A stretch of 35,614 bases of DNA from Vibrio sp. MedPE-SWchi. Its GTDB lineage: Bacteria > Pseudomonadota > Gammaproteobacteria > Enterobacterales > Vibrionaceae. Location: the NCBI GenBank assembly GCA_001874155.1, contig MPDB01000019.1:1-35614 (forward strand), written 5' to 3'. The notes under the pieces are model-generated. The model was not told where the DNA came from. It saw only the letters and a program-made list of their open reading frames with translations, and did no database searches. A program made the translations under genes and the position numbers. Below, one piece after another: positions 1 through 8,942 of this stretch. Each line of letters begins with the position of its first letter. The first letter of the stretch is position 1.

Positions 1-118
<118 letters not shown>

Positions 119-129
119 TTATGATTCGA

Positions 130-149
130 CCTGATCATTATTGATCAGG
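130..149. promoter_or_regulatory. Perfect hairpin in the fusA-tuf spacer
   Basis: CCTGATCA and TGATCAGG are separated by TTAT, giving an 8-bp perfect stem with a 4-nt loop in the tuf leader. No U tract follows on the minus strand, so it is not a standard terminator. It could be a processing or stability element; this role is inferred. Confidence 0.35.
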
Positions 150-166
150 AAGATCCAGAATTTGCT

Positions 167-195
167 ATTTTATGCGCCAACTCGCGTCAGCGCAA
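167..195 (-). promoter_or_regulatory. Possible tuf promoter between fusA and tuf
   Basis: On the minus strand TTGCGC (190-195) is followed after 17 nt by TAAAAT (167-172). Spacing is ideal and the -10 is good, the -35 moderate. It would allow tuf to be made in excess over the rest of the str operon, as in other enterics where extra tuf promoters exist. Prediction by eye only. Confidence 0.4.
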
Positions 196-242
196 TATTT
201 GGACGCATTGTTCTTCCAAAAAAAGAAAAATGTGTCCGGTTT

Positions 243-2339
243 TTAACCACGCTCCGCAATGATTGCATTTGCAACATTGCTTGGCACTTCAGCGTACTCA
301 CTAAACTCCATAGAGTAAGAAGCACGGCCTTGTGTCGCAGAACGTAAATCAGTTGCGTAACCGAACATGACAGACAACGGAACTTGTGCACGAATTATCT
401 TCAGGCCAGCTGTCCCCTCGTCCATTCCTTCGATGATGCCGCGACGACGGTTAATATCGCCAACAACGTCACCCATCCAATCCTCTGGAGTAGTCACCTC
501 AACTTTCATCATAGGCTCAAGCAAAACAGGTTGCGCTTCAAGCGCCGCCGTTTTGAAAGCCATAGAGGCAGCGATTAAAAACGCCATCTCACTTGAATCT
601 GTTTCATGGTAAGAACCATCGTAGAGTGTCGCCTTGATATCCAAAATGGGATAACCAGCAACAACACCACTGTTCATCTGCTCTGCTGCACCTTTAGCGA
701 CAGAATCGATAAACTCTTTTGGTACGGTACCATTTGCAATTTCATCCACGAAGACAAAACCTTCGCCAACTTCTGATGGTTCAAGCTTAAGCCATACATG
801 ACCATATTGCCCTTTACCACCATGTTCACGGATGAACTTACCTTCCGCTTTTGCTGTACCTCTAATGGTTTCGCGGTAAGCAACCTGCGGGTTACCAACG
901 TTACAATCAACGCCAAATTCACGCTGCATTCGGTCAACAATGATATCTAAGTGCAGTTCGCCCATACCAGAAATCAGTGTTTGACCCGTCTCATCATCCA
1001 TTTCGACACGGAATGATGGATCTTCTGCCGCTAGTTTCGCTAACGCTATGGTCATTTTGTCTTGCGCCGCTTGTGAGCGAGGTTCTACCACGATTTGAAT
1101 AACTGGATCGGGGAACTCCATGCGCTCTAGGATGATCTTATGGTTTTGATCACACAGCGTCTCACCGGTAGTGACATCTTTAAGGCCTATAATGGCTGCG
1201 ATGTCTCCAGCACGAACTTCTTTCACTTCTTCACGCTTGTTAGAGTGCATTTGAACAATGCGCCCTAAACGTTCACGCTGTTGCTTAACTGAGTTGTAAG
1301 CTGTCTTGCCACTTTCAACGATACCCGAGTAAACACGGATAAACGTCAACGTACCTACAAATGGGTCGGTGGCAATTTTAAACGCTAACGCTGAAAAAGG
1401 TTCGTTATCATCAGCGTGGCGCTCGATTTCATTTTCATTCTCATCAATACCTTTAATTGCAGGTACATCAACGGGAGAAGGAAGGAAATCAACAACAGCA
1501 TCAAGTACAGCTTGTACACCTTTATTTTTAAAGGCACTGCCACACGTCGCTAGAACAATTTCATTGTTTAGTGTGCGAGTACGAAGACCAAGTTTGATCT
1601 CAGCTTCGGTCAGTTCACCTTCTTCAAGGTACTTGTCCATCAGCTCTTCGTTGGCTTCAGCTGCCGCTTCTACCATCTCTGTGCGATACTCTTCCGCCAT
1701 TTCTTGCATGTCAGCTGGAATGTCTTCGTAGCTAAACGTCATGCCTTGGTCGGCATCATTCCAGTTAATTGCTTTCATCTTGATCAGGTCAACAACACCC
1801 TTGAACTCATCTTCTGCACCAATATTTAATTGGATAGGAACAGGAGTCGCGCCCAGGCGGTCTTTAATTTGATCAATAACTCGTAAGAAGTCAGCGCCAG
1901 TACGGTCCATTTTATTCACGAAAACCATACGTGGAACCGCGTATTTATCAGCTTGACGCCATACGGTTTCTGACTGAGGCTCTACGCCTGACGAACCACA
2001 GAACACAACAACAGCACCATCAAGTACGCGTAGAGAGCGTTCTACTTCGATAGTAAAGTCAACGTGCCCAGGGGTGTCGATGATATTGATACGATGATCT
2101 TGATACTGAGCTTCCATACCACGCCAGAAAGTCGTCGTAGCAGCGGAGGTGATTGTGATACCACGTTCCTGCTCCTGCTCCATCCAGTCCATGGTTGCTG
2201 CACCATCGTGAACTTCACCAATTTTATGAGAAAGGCCAGTGTAGAACAGAATACGTTCACTTGTGGTTGTTTTACCTGCATCTACGTGAGCTACGATACC
2301 GATATTACGGTAGCGCTCAATAGGAGTTTTACGAGCCAC
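243..2339 (-). CDS. fusA: Elongation factor G
   Basis: The 698-residue product is the translocation GTPase EF-G, which moves tRNA and mRNA after peptide transfer and works with RRF in ribosome recycling. The GTPase motifs are clear: AHVDAGKT at residues 17-24, DTPGH at 88-92 and NKMD at 142-145, followed by domains II-V and a normal C terminus. Length agrees with the family (about 700). It is the third gene of the str operon (rpsL, rpsG, fusA, tuf). The 122-nt gap to rpsG is longer than usual for coupled genes and holds an 11-bp hairpin. A ribosome binding site (AGGA in TACAAAGAGGATACAC) precedes the ATG. Confidence 0.98.
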   Translation of the reverse strand: MARKTPIERYRNIGIVAHVDAGKTTTSERILFYTGLSHKIGEVHDGAATMDWMEQEQERGITITSAATTTFWRGMEAQYQDHRINIIDTPGHVDFTIEVERSLRVLDGAVVVFCGSSGVEPQSETVWRQADKYAVPRMVFVNKMDRTGADFLRVIDQIKDRLGATPVPIQLNIGAEDEFKGVVDLIKMKAINWNDADQGMTFSYEDIPADMQEMAEEYRTEMVEAAAEANEELMDKYLEEGELTEAEIKLGLRTRTLNNEIVLATCGSAFKNKGVQAVLDAVVDFLPSPVDVPAIKGIDENENEIERHADDNEPFSALAFKIATDPFVGTLTFIRVYSGIVESGKTAYNSVKQQRERLGRIVQMHSNKREEVKEVRAGDIAAIIGLKDVTTGETLCDQNHKIILERMEFPDPVIQIVVEPRSQAAQDKMTIALAKLAAEDPSFRVEMDDETGQTLISGMGELHLDIIVDRMQREFGVDCNVGNPQVAYRETIRGTAKAEGKFIREHGGKGQYGHVWLKLEPSEVGEGFVFVDEIANGTVPKEFIDSVAKGAAEQMNSGVVAGYPILDIKATLYDGSYHETDSSEMAFLIAASMAFKTAALEAQPVLLEPMMKVEVTTPEDWMGDVVGDINRRRGIIEGMDEGTAGLKIIRAQVPLSVMFGYATDLRSATQGRASYSMEFSEYAEVPSNVANAIIAERG

Positions 2340-2425
2340 TGTGTATCCTCTTTGTAGGAATTATTGATGTTTCAAAAGAGCTTTTGAAATATGAATAAAC
2401 CCTAATAATAGGTGGGGAAGTGAGA

Positions 2426-2452
2426 AGTGCTGCGAGAGGAACTCGCAGCACT
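2426..2452. promoter_or_regulatory. 11-bp perfect hairpin between rpsG and fusA
   Basis: AGTGCTGCGAG (2426-2436) and CTCGCAGCACT (2442-2452) form a perfect GC-rich stem with a 5-nt loop, 10 nt after the native rpsG stop. On the minus (sense) strand it is followed by a C/T-rich stretch but no U run, so full termination is unlikely. It may stabilise or process the polycistronic mRNA; function inferred. Confidence 0.5.
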
Positions 2453-2461
2453 AAAAAGGTA

Positions 2462-2895
<434 letters not shown>

Positions 2896-3000
2896 GGATA
2901 TATCTCCGTTGTCTTCTTCAGGTTATCCAAAACTTTTCAGTTTCTTCAAAAATTAAGAATTAAAATTAATTTAGTGTTTGGCCTTACTTAACGGAATCCA
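2896..3000 (-). promoter_or_regulatory. rpsL-rpsG intercistronic region, likely S7 autoregulatory site
   Basis: This 105-nt spacer matches in position and approximate length the E. coli S12-S7 intercistronic region, where free S7 binds mRNA and represses translation of its own gene and downstream genes. I could not confirm the folded S7-binding structure by eye, so the assignment rests on synteny. It holds the rpsG ribosome binding site (GGAGATATATCC before the ATG). Confidence 0.45.
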
Positions 3001-3378
<378 letters not shown>

Positions 3379-3456
3379 CTAGCTCCTGATTTACTTGAAA
3401 GTAAGCTTTGTGAAAAATCTAGCCCTAAATGTAGTTGATACAAATAGGGACGCAAA

Positions 3457-3485
3457 ATTCTATTCAGCAGTGAGAGATGTGTCAA
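3457..3485 (-). promoter_or_regulatory. str operon promoter (sigma70)
   Basis: On the minus strand a perfect -35 TTGACA (3480-3485) is followed by a 17-nt spacer and TAGAAT (3457-3462, five of six to consensus). The sequence just after the -10 (TTTGCGTCCC) is GC-rich, like discriminators of stringently controlled ribosomal promoters. Start of transcription would fall near 3450, leaving a leader of about 75 nt before rpsL. It separates str transcription from the upstream yheO-tusDCB genes. Confidence 0.85.
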
Positions 3486-3557
3486 GAAATATACAGATCT
3501 TTTTTCATAAGACCGTAAAAAACACAGTAAGAAATGGAACAGCGCTTAGTTAAGTAG

Positions 3558-3836
3558 CTACCAAGACACTGATTTATCATGCTTTGCTGTCAAATCAACA
3601 AATTCATCCATATTAACTATAGAAATAGCTTGCGCACAGAGACCTTCAATACCGCGAGCCTGAAGATCGTTCGCAAGCGAATAAACAGGGCAAGATAGAG
3701 CATCAAGCAAAGAATGCTGAAAATGTTTAGGATTGCAGAGATACACCGAAGACTGGGTAAGTATGACCTCATCAAGGCTACCCGCAAACTTGGAGACAAC
3801 GGGTAAATTCTCGGGTTTTGTCACTATATAGAGCAT
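3558..3836 (-). CDS. tusB: Sulfur relay protein TusB
   Basis: The 92-residue product is the DsrH-family subunit of the TusBCD heterohexamer. TusBCD takes sulfur from TusA and passes it to TusE/MnmA for 2-thiolation of the wobble uridine in tRNA-Glu, -Gln and -Lys. The start MLYIV and the terminal Trp fit the family (E. coli about 95 residues). It lies 8 nt after tusC in the yheO-tusD-tusC-tusB operon, directly upstream of the str operon as in E. coli. Confidence 0.93.
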   Translation of the reverse strand: MLYIVTKPENLPVVSKFAGSLDEVILTQSSVYLCNPKHFQHSLLDALSCPVYSLANDLQARGIEGLCAQAISIVNMDEFVDLTAKHDKSVSW

Positions 3837-3844
3837 GTTTAGAC

Positions 3845-4201
3845 CTAAAAGCTAAGTAGCTGATGACAATTCGCCATCAAGGACGCCATATCTTGGCTAG
3901 AAGTGACTTGAGCTTCAAAGGCTTTGTTAGCATCAAGCAAGCCGCGCTCTTCAAGCCCCTTTTGGCAAACGTAGATATTTTCGATGTCGTAAAGATCCAT
4001 CAGCTTGAAGCTGCTTATGTAGTTCCGACTAAGAAGAAGCTCGGGCTGCTGGTCTGATAGCAGCTGTTGTACACCTTCGCCCACAAAAAACACATGAATA
4101 TTTTCACTATAAGCAGATGCTGCCAGCAAGGCATCTAGCCCTTCTCGCCCAGCAGAAGATGAATGTGGGCTAGACATAAATATAAAGCCGAGTTTCTTCA
4201 A
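3845..4201 (-). CDS. tusC: Sulfur relay protein TusC
   Basis: The 118-residue product belongs to the DsrE/DsrF-like family and is the TusC subunit of the TusBCD complex. The N-terminal beta strand ([20 protein letters not shown]) and following helix are typical. TusC has no transfer cysteine of its own in the known complex, in line with its structural part. It overlaps tusD by 4 nt (ATGA), which points to translational coupling, and is followed 8 nt later by tusB. Confidence 0.94.
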   Translation of the reverse strand: MKKLGFIFMSSPHSSSAGREGLDALLAASAYSENIHVFFVGEGVQQLLSDQQPELLLSRNYISSFKLMDLYDIENIYVCQKGLEERGLLDANKAFEAQVTSSQDMASLMANCHQLLSF

Positions 4202-4596
4202 AACTGTACCACCCTATCTTGCGTTAGCATGGCCTCAGCCAAACTACCAAGACCAGCTTGCGTGAACCCATTCGCTAAGTTTGTATGACTAAGAGCATGA
4301 AGCTGAGCTTCTTCTTCACTCACGATGCCTCGGCGCAACGCTGCCGCAACACAGGTTTCCAGAGAAACATCGTGCTTAGAGGAGAGCTCTTGCCAACTCT
4401 TCACCAAATCGAATTCATCATTGGCCGGAACCGTTAAGCCTGAACCATTGCTTACGCCATCCTGATAGAAAAAGACACTCACTAAGGTGTGCCCTTTCTT
4501 TATCAAGGCTTGTGCGAATAGAAAGGCGCTACGAGCAGCCTGTGAGCCATAGACAGAGCCGTTTACAACGAGGGTATAGCGAAGTGGTGAGATCAA
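4198..4596 (-). CDS. tusD: Sulfurtransferase subunit TusD
   Basis: The 132-residue product is the DsrE-family subunit that carries the persulfide in TusBCD. The conserved cysteine in [14 protein letters not shown] is residue 82, matching the active Cys78 of E. coli TusD. An N-terminal Rossmann-like strand ([18 protein letters not shown]) is followed by a helix. It overlaps yheO by 4 nt upstream and tusC by 4 nt downstream, so the four genes are tightly coupled. Confidence 0.95.
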   Translation of the reverse strand: MISPLRYTLVVNGSVYGSQAARSAFLFAQALIKKGHTLVSVFFYQDGVSNGSGLTVPANDEFDLVKSWQELSSKHDVSLETCVAAALRRGIVSEEEAQLHALSHTNLANGFTQAGLGSLAEAMLTQDRVVQF

Positions 4597-5315
4597 ATCT
4601 CTTCATCCTCAGTCTTACGCTGGCGAATGTACAAGTAGACCGTGTGCTTAGATATATTCAAGCGATCAGCCACTCGATTAATCGCATCTTTGATATCAAA
4701 AATACCTTTATCGTACAGTTCCATCACTATCTGGCGGTTCTTGGTATTATTAGATACAGACTTGTCAGCGTTAATTTCTTCAATTGTACGCTCAACCGTT
4801 TGGTCGACGAGCTCTTCAACATCACTTGCGAAGTTTACCGATGAAGCCGCTTCATTCGCTTCTTGTGTCGGCATGAACGATTGTAGAACTTGCGAGAATG
4901 GCGCATCAAGGTTTACGTTGATACATAACAAGCCAATAACTCGATTATCACCGTTACGTATAGCGACTGTGATCGACTTCATCAATACGCCGCCTTTAGC
5001 GCGGGTGAAGTACGAACGAGAAAAGTTACGCTCTGAACCTTCGATGTCTTTTAGCATTTTTAATGCTAAATCAGTGATTGGAGAGCCAACTTGGCGGCCG
5101 GTATTTTCTCCATTCGCAATTTTAATCGCAGAGGTGTTCAAGTCTTCAAGGGAGTGTAAAACGATCTCACAAAATGGGCCGATAAGGCTGGCGATACCAT
5201 CCACTACAGCTTCATAAGATCTTAGAATTATTTTGTCATGTTCACTGAATGGCTTCACATGAACGGATTCCATTTCAAGTAGCATGTCTGCGTTTAATGT
5301 TTCAGTCGTGGTCAC
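4593..5315 (-). CDS. yheO: YheO-type PAS and helix-turn-helix transcription factor
   Basis: The 240-residue protein has the YheO-like PAS sensor region at about residues 28-140 (including [16 protein letters not shown] near 45-60 and [20 protein letters not shown] near 114-133). A C-terminal helix-turn-helix follows at about 200-232 ([21 protein letters not shown] region). The family is regarded as DNA-binding, but its ligand and targets are not established. It leads the tusDCB genes and overlaps tusD by 4 nt, as in E. coli, so it may link an unknown signal to tRNA thiolation. No clear promoter could be assigned upstream. Confidence 0.9.
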   Translation of the reverse strand: MTTTETLNADMLLEMESVHVKPFSEHDKIILRSYEAVVDGIASLIGPFCEIVLHSLEDLNTSAIKIANGENTGRQVGSPITDLALKMLKDIEGSERNFSRSYFTRAKGGVLMKSITVAIRNGDNRVIGLLCINVNLDAPFSQVLQSFMPTQEANEAASSVNFASDVEELVDQTVERTIEEINADKSVSNNTKNRQIVMELYDKGIFDIKDAINRVADRLNISKHTVYLYIRQRKTEDEEI

Positions 5316-5488
5316 GGTGTTCTAGCCTTAGAGCAAAAAATCAACAAATCTAACTAAGTTTATCAGAAAATTTGAATAGAGCACCTAGCTAAGTGATTAA
5401 CTTCTGATTTATCGCAAATTATCAGGCCTTGATCTCTAAATGTTATGAATTCAATAACCCATCTTCATCTCAATATACGACAGATACA

Positions 5489-5517
5489 ATAAGGGCCTGA
5501 ACATGTCAGGCCCTTAT
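5489..5517 (-). terminator. Terminator after fkpA
   Basis: ATAAGGGCCTGA (5489-5500) pairs perfectly with TCAGGCCCTTAT (5506-5517): 12 bp with a 5-nt loop, 21 nt past the fkpA stop. The U tract on the minus strand is short (TTATTGTATC), so efficiency is uncertain. Confidence 0.75.
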
Positions 5518-5538
5518 GAAATGATTATTCAGTGCTTA

Positions 5539-6321
5539 CTACTGAACGTTCATCTCACTTTCAATTTTTAGCAATTCAACTTCAAATACAAGTGTCGAGT
5601 TTGCCGGAATCGTTGGTGTATCTTGTGGGCCGTAAGCAAGTTGTGGTGGGATAACAAACTTAAACTTAGAGCCAACAGGCATTAGTTGAACGCCTTCTGT
5701 CCAGCCAGGGATCACGCGATCCAGTGGGAATACCGCAGGTTCGCCACGATCGTACGAACTATCGAACTGAGTACCGTCAATCAATGTACCTTTGTAATGC
5801 ACTTGAACAGTATCGGTTTCTTTCGGCTGATCGCCCTGTGCTTCTGTCATTACTTGATAAAGAAGACCCGACTCTGTTTTCGTCACGCCTTCTTGCTTTT
5901 CAAATTCAGTTTGGAAGTCTTGGCCTTCTTTCTCTGCTGCTGCTGCTTTTTCTTCAGCTTGAGTCTGCATAGCGGTTGATACACGGGCATCTAACTGCTC
6001 AAGAACTTCACGAGTTTGCTCTTCTGTCATCTCTGGGTTTCCAGCAAATACATGCTCGATACCTTTTAGGACCAAATCTTTATTTAGGTTAATACCAATT
6101 TCACTTGGCTTCTCAATACTTGTGCTTAGGTAATTTGCAAATGAAACACCAATTGCGTAAGCCGCTTTGTCATCTTCGGTTTTAAAGTCAACAGTGTTAC
6201 CTGCTTCCGCCACTTGTTCAGCTGCTGGGGCAGTTTCTACTTTTGGCTCTTCTTCTTTTTGACAGCCAACTGCCAACATTACTGTTGCTGCAAGCAGTGA
6301 TACTTTAAACATCGATTTCAT
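5539..6321 (-). CDS. fkpA: FKBP-type peptidyl-prolyl isomerase, predicted lipoprotein
   Basis: The 260-residue product catalyses cis-trans isomerisation of prolyl bonds and acts as a folding chaperone in the envelope. An N-terminal helical dimerisation domain (about residues 45-150) precedes a C-terminal FKBP domain (about 165-255) with VQVHYKGTLIDGTQFDSSY and VIPGWTEGVQLMPVG motifs. The N terminus ends in the lipobox LAVGC with Cys20 followed by Gln, predicting an outer-membrane lipoprotein; E. coli FkpA is a soluble periplasmic protein. A low-complexity Glu/Ala stretch follows the signal. The ATG at 6321 has a good site (TGGAG, 6 nt upstream). It diverges from the WD40 lipoprotein gene. Confidence 0.93.
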   Translation of the reverse strand: MKSMFKVSLLAATVMLAVGCQKEEEPKVETAPAAEQVAEAGNTVDFKTEDDKAAYAIGVSFANYLSTSIEKPSEIGINLNKDLVLKGIEHVFAGNPEMTEEQTREVLEQLDARVSTAMQTQAEEKAAAAEKEGQDFQTEFEKQEGVTKTESGLLYQVMTEAQGDQPKETDTVQVHYKGTLIDGTQFDSSYDRGEPAVFPLDRVIPGWTEGVQLMPVGSKFKFVIPPQLAYGPQDTPTIPANSTLVFEVELLKIESEMNVQ

Positions 6322-6389
6322 TTAATTCTCCAGTTTGAGGCTAACCATTCATCACAATCACTCAGTTATGACTGGCATGCGAGACGTAG

Positions 6390-6417
6390 TTGTACCAATA
6401 TAGCTATATGTTTACAA
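6390..6417. promoter_or_regulatory. 28-bp interrupted palindrome, candidate operator
   Basis: A central perfect 12-bp palindrome ATATAGCTATAT (6398-6409) is flanked symmetrically by TTGTA (6390-6394) and TACAA (6413-6417), with only three unpaired positions on each side between. It lies in the 131-bp divergent region between fkpA and the WD40 gene and could bind a dimeric regulator of both. No regulator is assigned. Confidence 0.45.
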
Positions 6418-6452
6418 ATTGTCTTTAAACACCAAGCGGATAATTGGACTTG

Positions 6453-7433
6453 ATGCGAAATATTCTTCATTCAATTTTGTGTGGCTTTGTCATCCTAGCG
6501 TTAAATGGATGCTTTTTTTCGTCGAAAAATGATCAACGCTGGGAACTAGAGCCAAAAGGTAGCACCAGCTTTGCGTTAAGCCGTGATGCTCGATTCGCAC
6601 TGATATATTCCAAAGAGCACCATTTAGTTCTTTGGGATCTTCTTGAAGACGAACAACTTGCTCAACTCGGTCAACAAGACGCCCAAGCAAACACTGTTTC
6701 CCGCATCAGAATCTCAGACAGTGGCCGCTTTGCCATTACCGCAAGCCAGATTAATTTTGCCGTCTGGGACTTATCATGGACACAGGCAGAAGGCCTATGG
6801 TCTATCTCCGATGGTCTCATTCGAGATGTCGATATCTCGAGCAATGGTGAACAAGTTTTACTTGGCCTTTCCAACGGTAAAGCCATCTACGTGAATTTAG
6901 TCACCGGACGACGCTTAGAGTTCCTTGCTCATCAAGAAAAAATCAATTCTGTTGCGTTATCTCCTAATGGCCGATTTGCTTTGTCGGGTGGCAACGACTA
7001 CAAAGCCTATCTTTGGGACACGGAAACAGGTCAGATATTACGCACCTTCGAGCACGAGCAACGTGTCATTCGCGTTGCACTACAAAGAGATGGATTACTC
7101 GCATTCAGCTCAGATGGGGGAAACCAAGCGGTTGTATGGGATTTGAAGACAGGGCAAGAACAAGCTTCGCTGAGTAGCTTCTCTCGACAGCTGATTTTCT
7201 CAACCGCACGGTTCTCAGATGATGGGACAAAGCTAATCACCGGAACCCCTTCCAGCAGAGTCATGGTTTGGGATACTCAATCAGGAAAACGAATTGATGG
7301 CTTTGAAGTCGAACCACTAAAAGATGCTCGCCCTCCACGCGCGGTAGTGTATGATGCGACTTTCGATAATCAGCAGCGCGTTGTCTCAGGGACATCCGCT
7401 GGTATAGCACAGGCTTGGAAATTAGATGACTGA
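6453..7433 (+). CDS. WD40 beta-propeller lipoprotein
   Basis: A 326-residue protein counted from the ATG at 6453. In-frame TTG codons at 6444 and 6450 are possible but less likely starts. A signal peptide ends at the lipobox ALNGC (Cys20, then Phe), so it should be lipid-anchored on the periplasmic side. The rest reads as seven WD40-like blades, each closing in WDL, WDT or similar (for example SPNGRFALSGGNDYKAYLWD), enough for one closed propeller. Such propellers usually serve as protein-docking platforms; no enzyme motif was seen. It overlaps slyX by 8 nt and diverges from fkpA, a conserved Vibrio arrangement as I recall, but its function is unknown to me. Confidence 0.85.
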   Translation: MRNILHSILCGFVILALNGCFFSSKNDQRWELEPKGSTSFALSRDARFALIYSKEHHLVLWDLLEDEQLAQLGQQDAQANTVSRIRISDSGRFAITASQINFAVWDLSWTQAEGLWSISDGLIRDVDISSNGEQVLLGLSNGKAIYVNLVTGRRLEFLAHQEKINSVALSPNGRFALSGGNDYKAYLWDTETGQILRTFEHEQRVIRVALQRDGLLAFSSDGGNQAVVWDLKTGQEQASLSSFSRQLIFSTARFSDDGTKLITGTPSSRVMVWDTQSGKRIDGFEVEPLKDARPPRAVVYDATFDNQQRVVSGTSAGIAQAWKLDD

Positions 7434-7653
7434 TAAAAATCACCAATCGCTTGAAAACCGCATTGACGACTTAGAATGCCAACTCGCCTTTCAAGAGCAA
7501 ACAATCAGCGAATTAAATGATGCGCTATCCAGTCAGCAGCTTTTAATCACTAAAATGCAAGATCAGATGAAATACGTGGCAGGAAAGGTCAAGAATATGG
7601 GCAACTCAAATCTAGCCGATCCTTCTGAAGAGACGCCACCACCTCATTACTAG
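7426..7653 (+). CDS. slyX: SlyX family coiled-coil protein
   Basis: A 75-residue protein, mostly one coiled coil (about residues 5-55: heptads in ENRIDDLECQLAFQEQTI and onward), with the SlyX C-terminal tail ending in PPPHY. SlyX is a small conserved gammaproteobacterial protein found near fkpA; its role is not established. The ATG lies inside the end of the WD40 gene (8-nt overlap), so it is translated from the same message. Confidence 0.92.
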   Translation: MTDKNHQSLENRIDDLECQLAFQEQTISELNDALSSQQLLITKMQDQMKYVAGKVKNMGNSNLADPSEETPPPHY

Positions 7654-7704
7654 CCTAGAGAACAGTCGTTACCCTAAAGCTTGTCTAGATACTCTAGTTT
7701 GTTT

Positions 7705-7890
7705 CTATGCAAAGACGTAAGCGATAACAATCCCAGCTACGACCAAACAACCGCCAAATCGCCTTAGCTGACTATCAGGCTGCTCACTTAGTTGGGCCAC
7801 CATTGAACGCCAGCCATTAGGGGCGATCAGTGGCCCAATACCTTCGACGATAAGCACGATCCCTAGTGCCATCCAAATTGAATTTGACAT
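7705..7890 (-). CDS. DUF2065 (YjeT-like) small membrane protein
   Basis: A 61-residue protein with two hydrophobic segments (about residues 4-22 and 45-60) separated by a polar loop with GWRSMVAQLSEQPDSQLRRFGG. This is the DUF2065/YjeT pattern; the gene next to hflC in E. coli (yjeT) is of this family. Function unknown. It lies downstream of hflC but after a good terminator, so it probably has its own promoter; AAAGGA is 6 nt before the ATG. It converges on slyX. In E. coli purA follows; it is not here. Confidence 0.85.
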   Translation of the reverse strand: MSNSIWMALGIVLIVEGIGPLIAPNGWRSMVAQLSEQPDSQLRRFGGCLVVAGIVIAYVFA

Positions 7891-7903
7891 ACATATCCTT
7901 TAA

Positions 7904-7935
7904 TAAAAAAGAAAGGCCCCTAAACTAGGAGCCTT
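7904..7935 (-). terminator. Terminator of the tsaE-to-hflC operon
   Basis: AAGGCTCCTA and TAGGGGCCTT (minus-strand reading, 7913-7935) form a 10-bp stem with one G-T wobble and a 3-nt loop, followed by TCTTTTTTA. It lies 28 nt after the hflC stop. Confidence 0.85.
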
Positions 7936-7962
7936 AATCAATCATTCAGTTATCCACTGCAA

Positions 7963-8940
7963 TTATTTTGCAGATGCACCGTGTGAGTTATTCATGTATT
8001 GGAAGAAATCACTCTTAGGATCTAATACTAAGATGTCACTCTTATCGCCAAATGAACGCTCGTACGCTTGAAGTGAACGGATAAAGCCATAGAACTCAGG
8101 GTCTTTACCGAATGCTTCTGCATAGATAGTTGCCGCTTGTGCATCCGCGTCACCGCGAGTTACACGAGCCATTCTATCTGCTTCAGCCAGCACTGTTGCT
8201 ACTTCTAGCTCAGCCTGTGCACGAATAACTTCTGCTTTCTCACGACCTTGAGAACGGTGCCTACGAGCAACAGATTCACGCTCAGCACGCATACGACGAT
8301 AAATTGATTCACTAATTTCTTCAGGAAGGTTTATTTTCTTCATTCGGAAATCAACAATCTCAACGCCTAAGTCGGCCATTGCACTGTCTTTAGTTCCAGA
8401 CAGTACATTATCCATGATCTTGTCGCGTTCACCGTCAATCTCTAGTGCTTCTTTCGCCGCTTCAGTGGTGACTTCTTCACTATCAGCGCTATCAGGCAGA
8501 ACGTCTTTGTTACGCGGGCCAGAAACGATTTGCTTAATTTCACGAGAACCGATTTCTGATCGAAGAACATCCGTCACTTTACGCTCAAGAAGTGCTTCTG
8601 CAGTCATCACGTTACCACCGCCCGTACTCAGATAAAAACGTCCAAAATCAGCGATACGCCATTTTGCATAGGTATCAATTAAAACGTCTTTTTTCTCTGA
8701 CGTTACAAAACGGTCAGAACGGCCATCCATTGTTTGGATACGCGCATCAAGTGTTTTCACACGATCAAACAGTGGCATCTTAAAGTGAATACCAGGTTCG
8801 TAAATACGAGAGACACCATTGTCATCAAGTACACGACCAAAACGAATCACCATACCGCGCTCACCTTCTTGAATCACAAACAGTGACATCAACATGAGAA
8901 CAACGGTCACTGCCAATACAGGGATCATTAACTTACGCAT
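7963..8940 (-). CDS. hflC: FtsH regulator HflC
   Basis: The 325-residue product is an SPFH/prohibitin-family membrane protein. One N-terminal membrane segment (about residues 5-23) is followed by a periplasmic SPFH domain (VIRFGRV region onward) and a long helical region rich in Ala, Glu and Arg. With HflK it forms the large HflKC assembly that surrounds FtsH and modulates its proteolysis of membrane proteins. The gene starts 2 nt after hflK, with GGGAGA about 9 nt before the ATG inside the hflK end, so the two are coupled. Confidence 0.97.
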   Translation of the reverse strand: MRKLMIPVLAVTVVLMLMSLFVIQEGERGMVIRFGRVLDDNGVSRIYEPGIHFKMPLFDRVKTLDARIQTMDGRSDRFVTSEKKDVLIDTYAKWRIADFGRFYLSTGGGNVMTAEALLERKVTDVLRSEIGSREIKQIVSGPRNKDVLPDSADSEEVTTEAAKEALEIDGERDKIMDNVLSGTKDSAMADLGVEIVDFRMKKINLPEEISESIYRRMRAERESVARRHRSQGREKAEVIRAQAELEVATVLAEADRMARVTRGDADAQAATIYAEAFGKDPEFYGFIRSLQAYERSFGDKSDILVLDPKSDFFQYMNNSHGASAK

Positions 8941-8942
8941 TT

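Noticed and set aside
4642..5217. 191-codon open frame on the plus strand
   Set aside because: It is fully antisense to yheO, has no family similarity, and yheO is well supported.
6322..6440. SigmaE promoter for fkpA
   Set aside because: The best -35-like match (GGTACAA) differs too much from GGAACTT and the -10 is poor.
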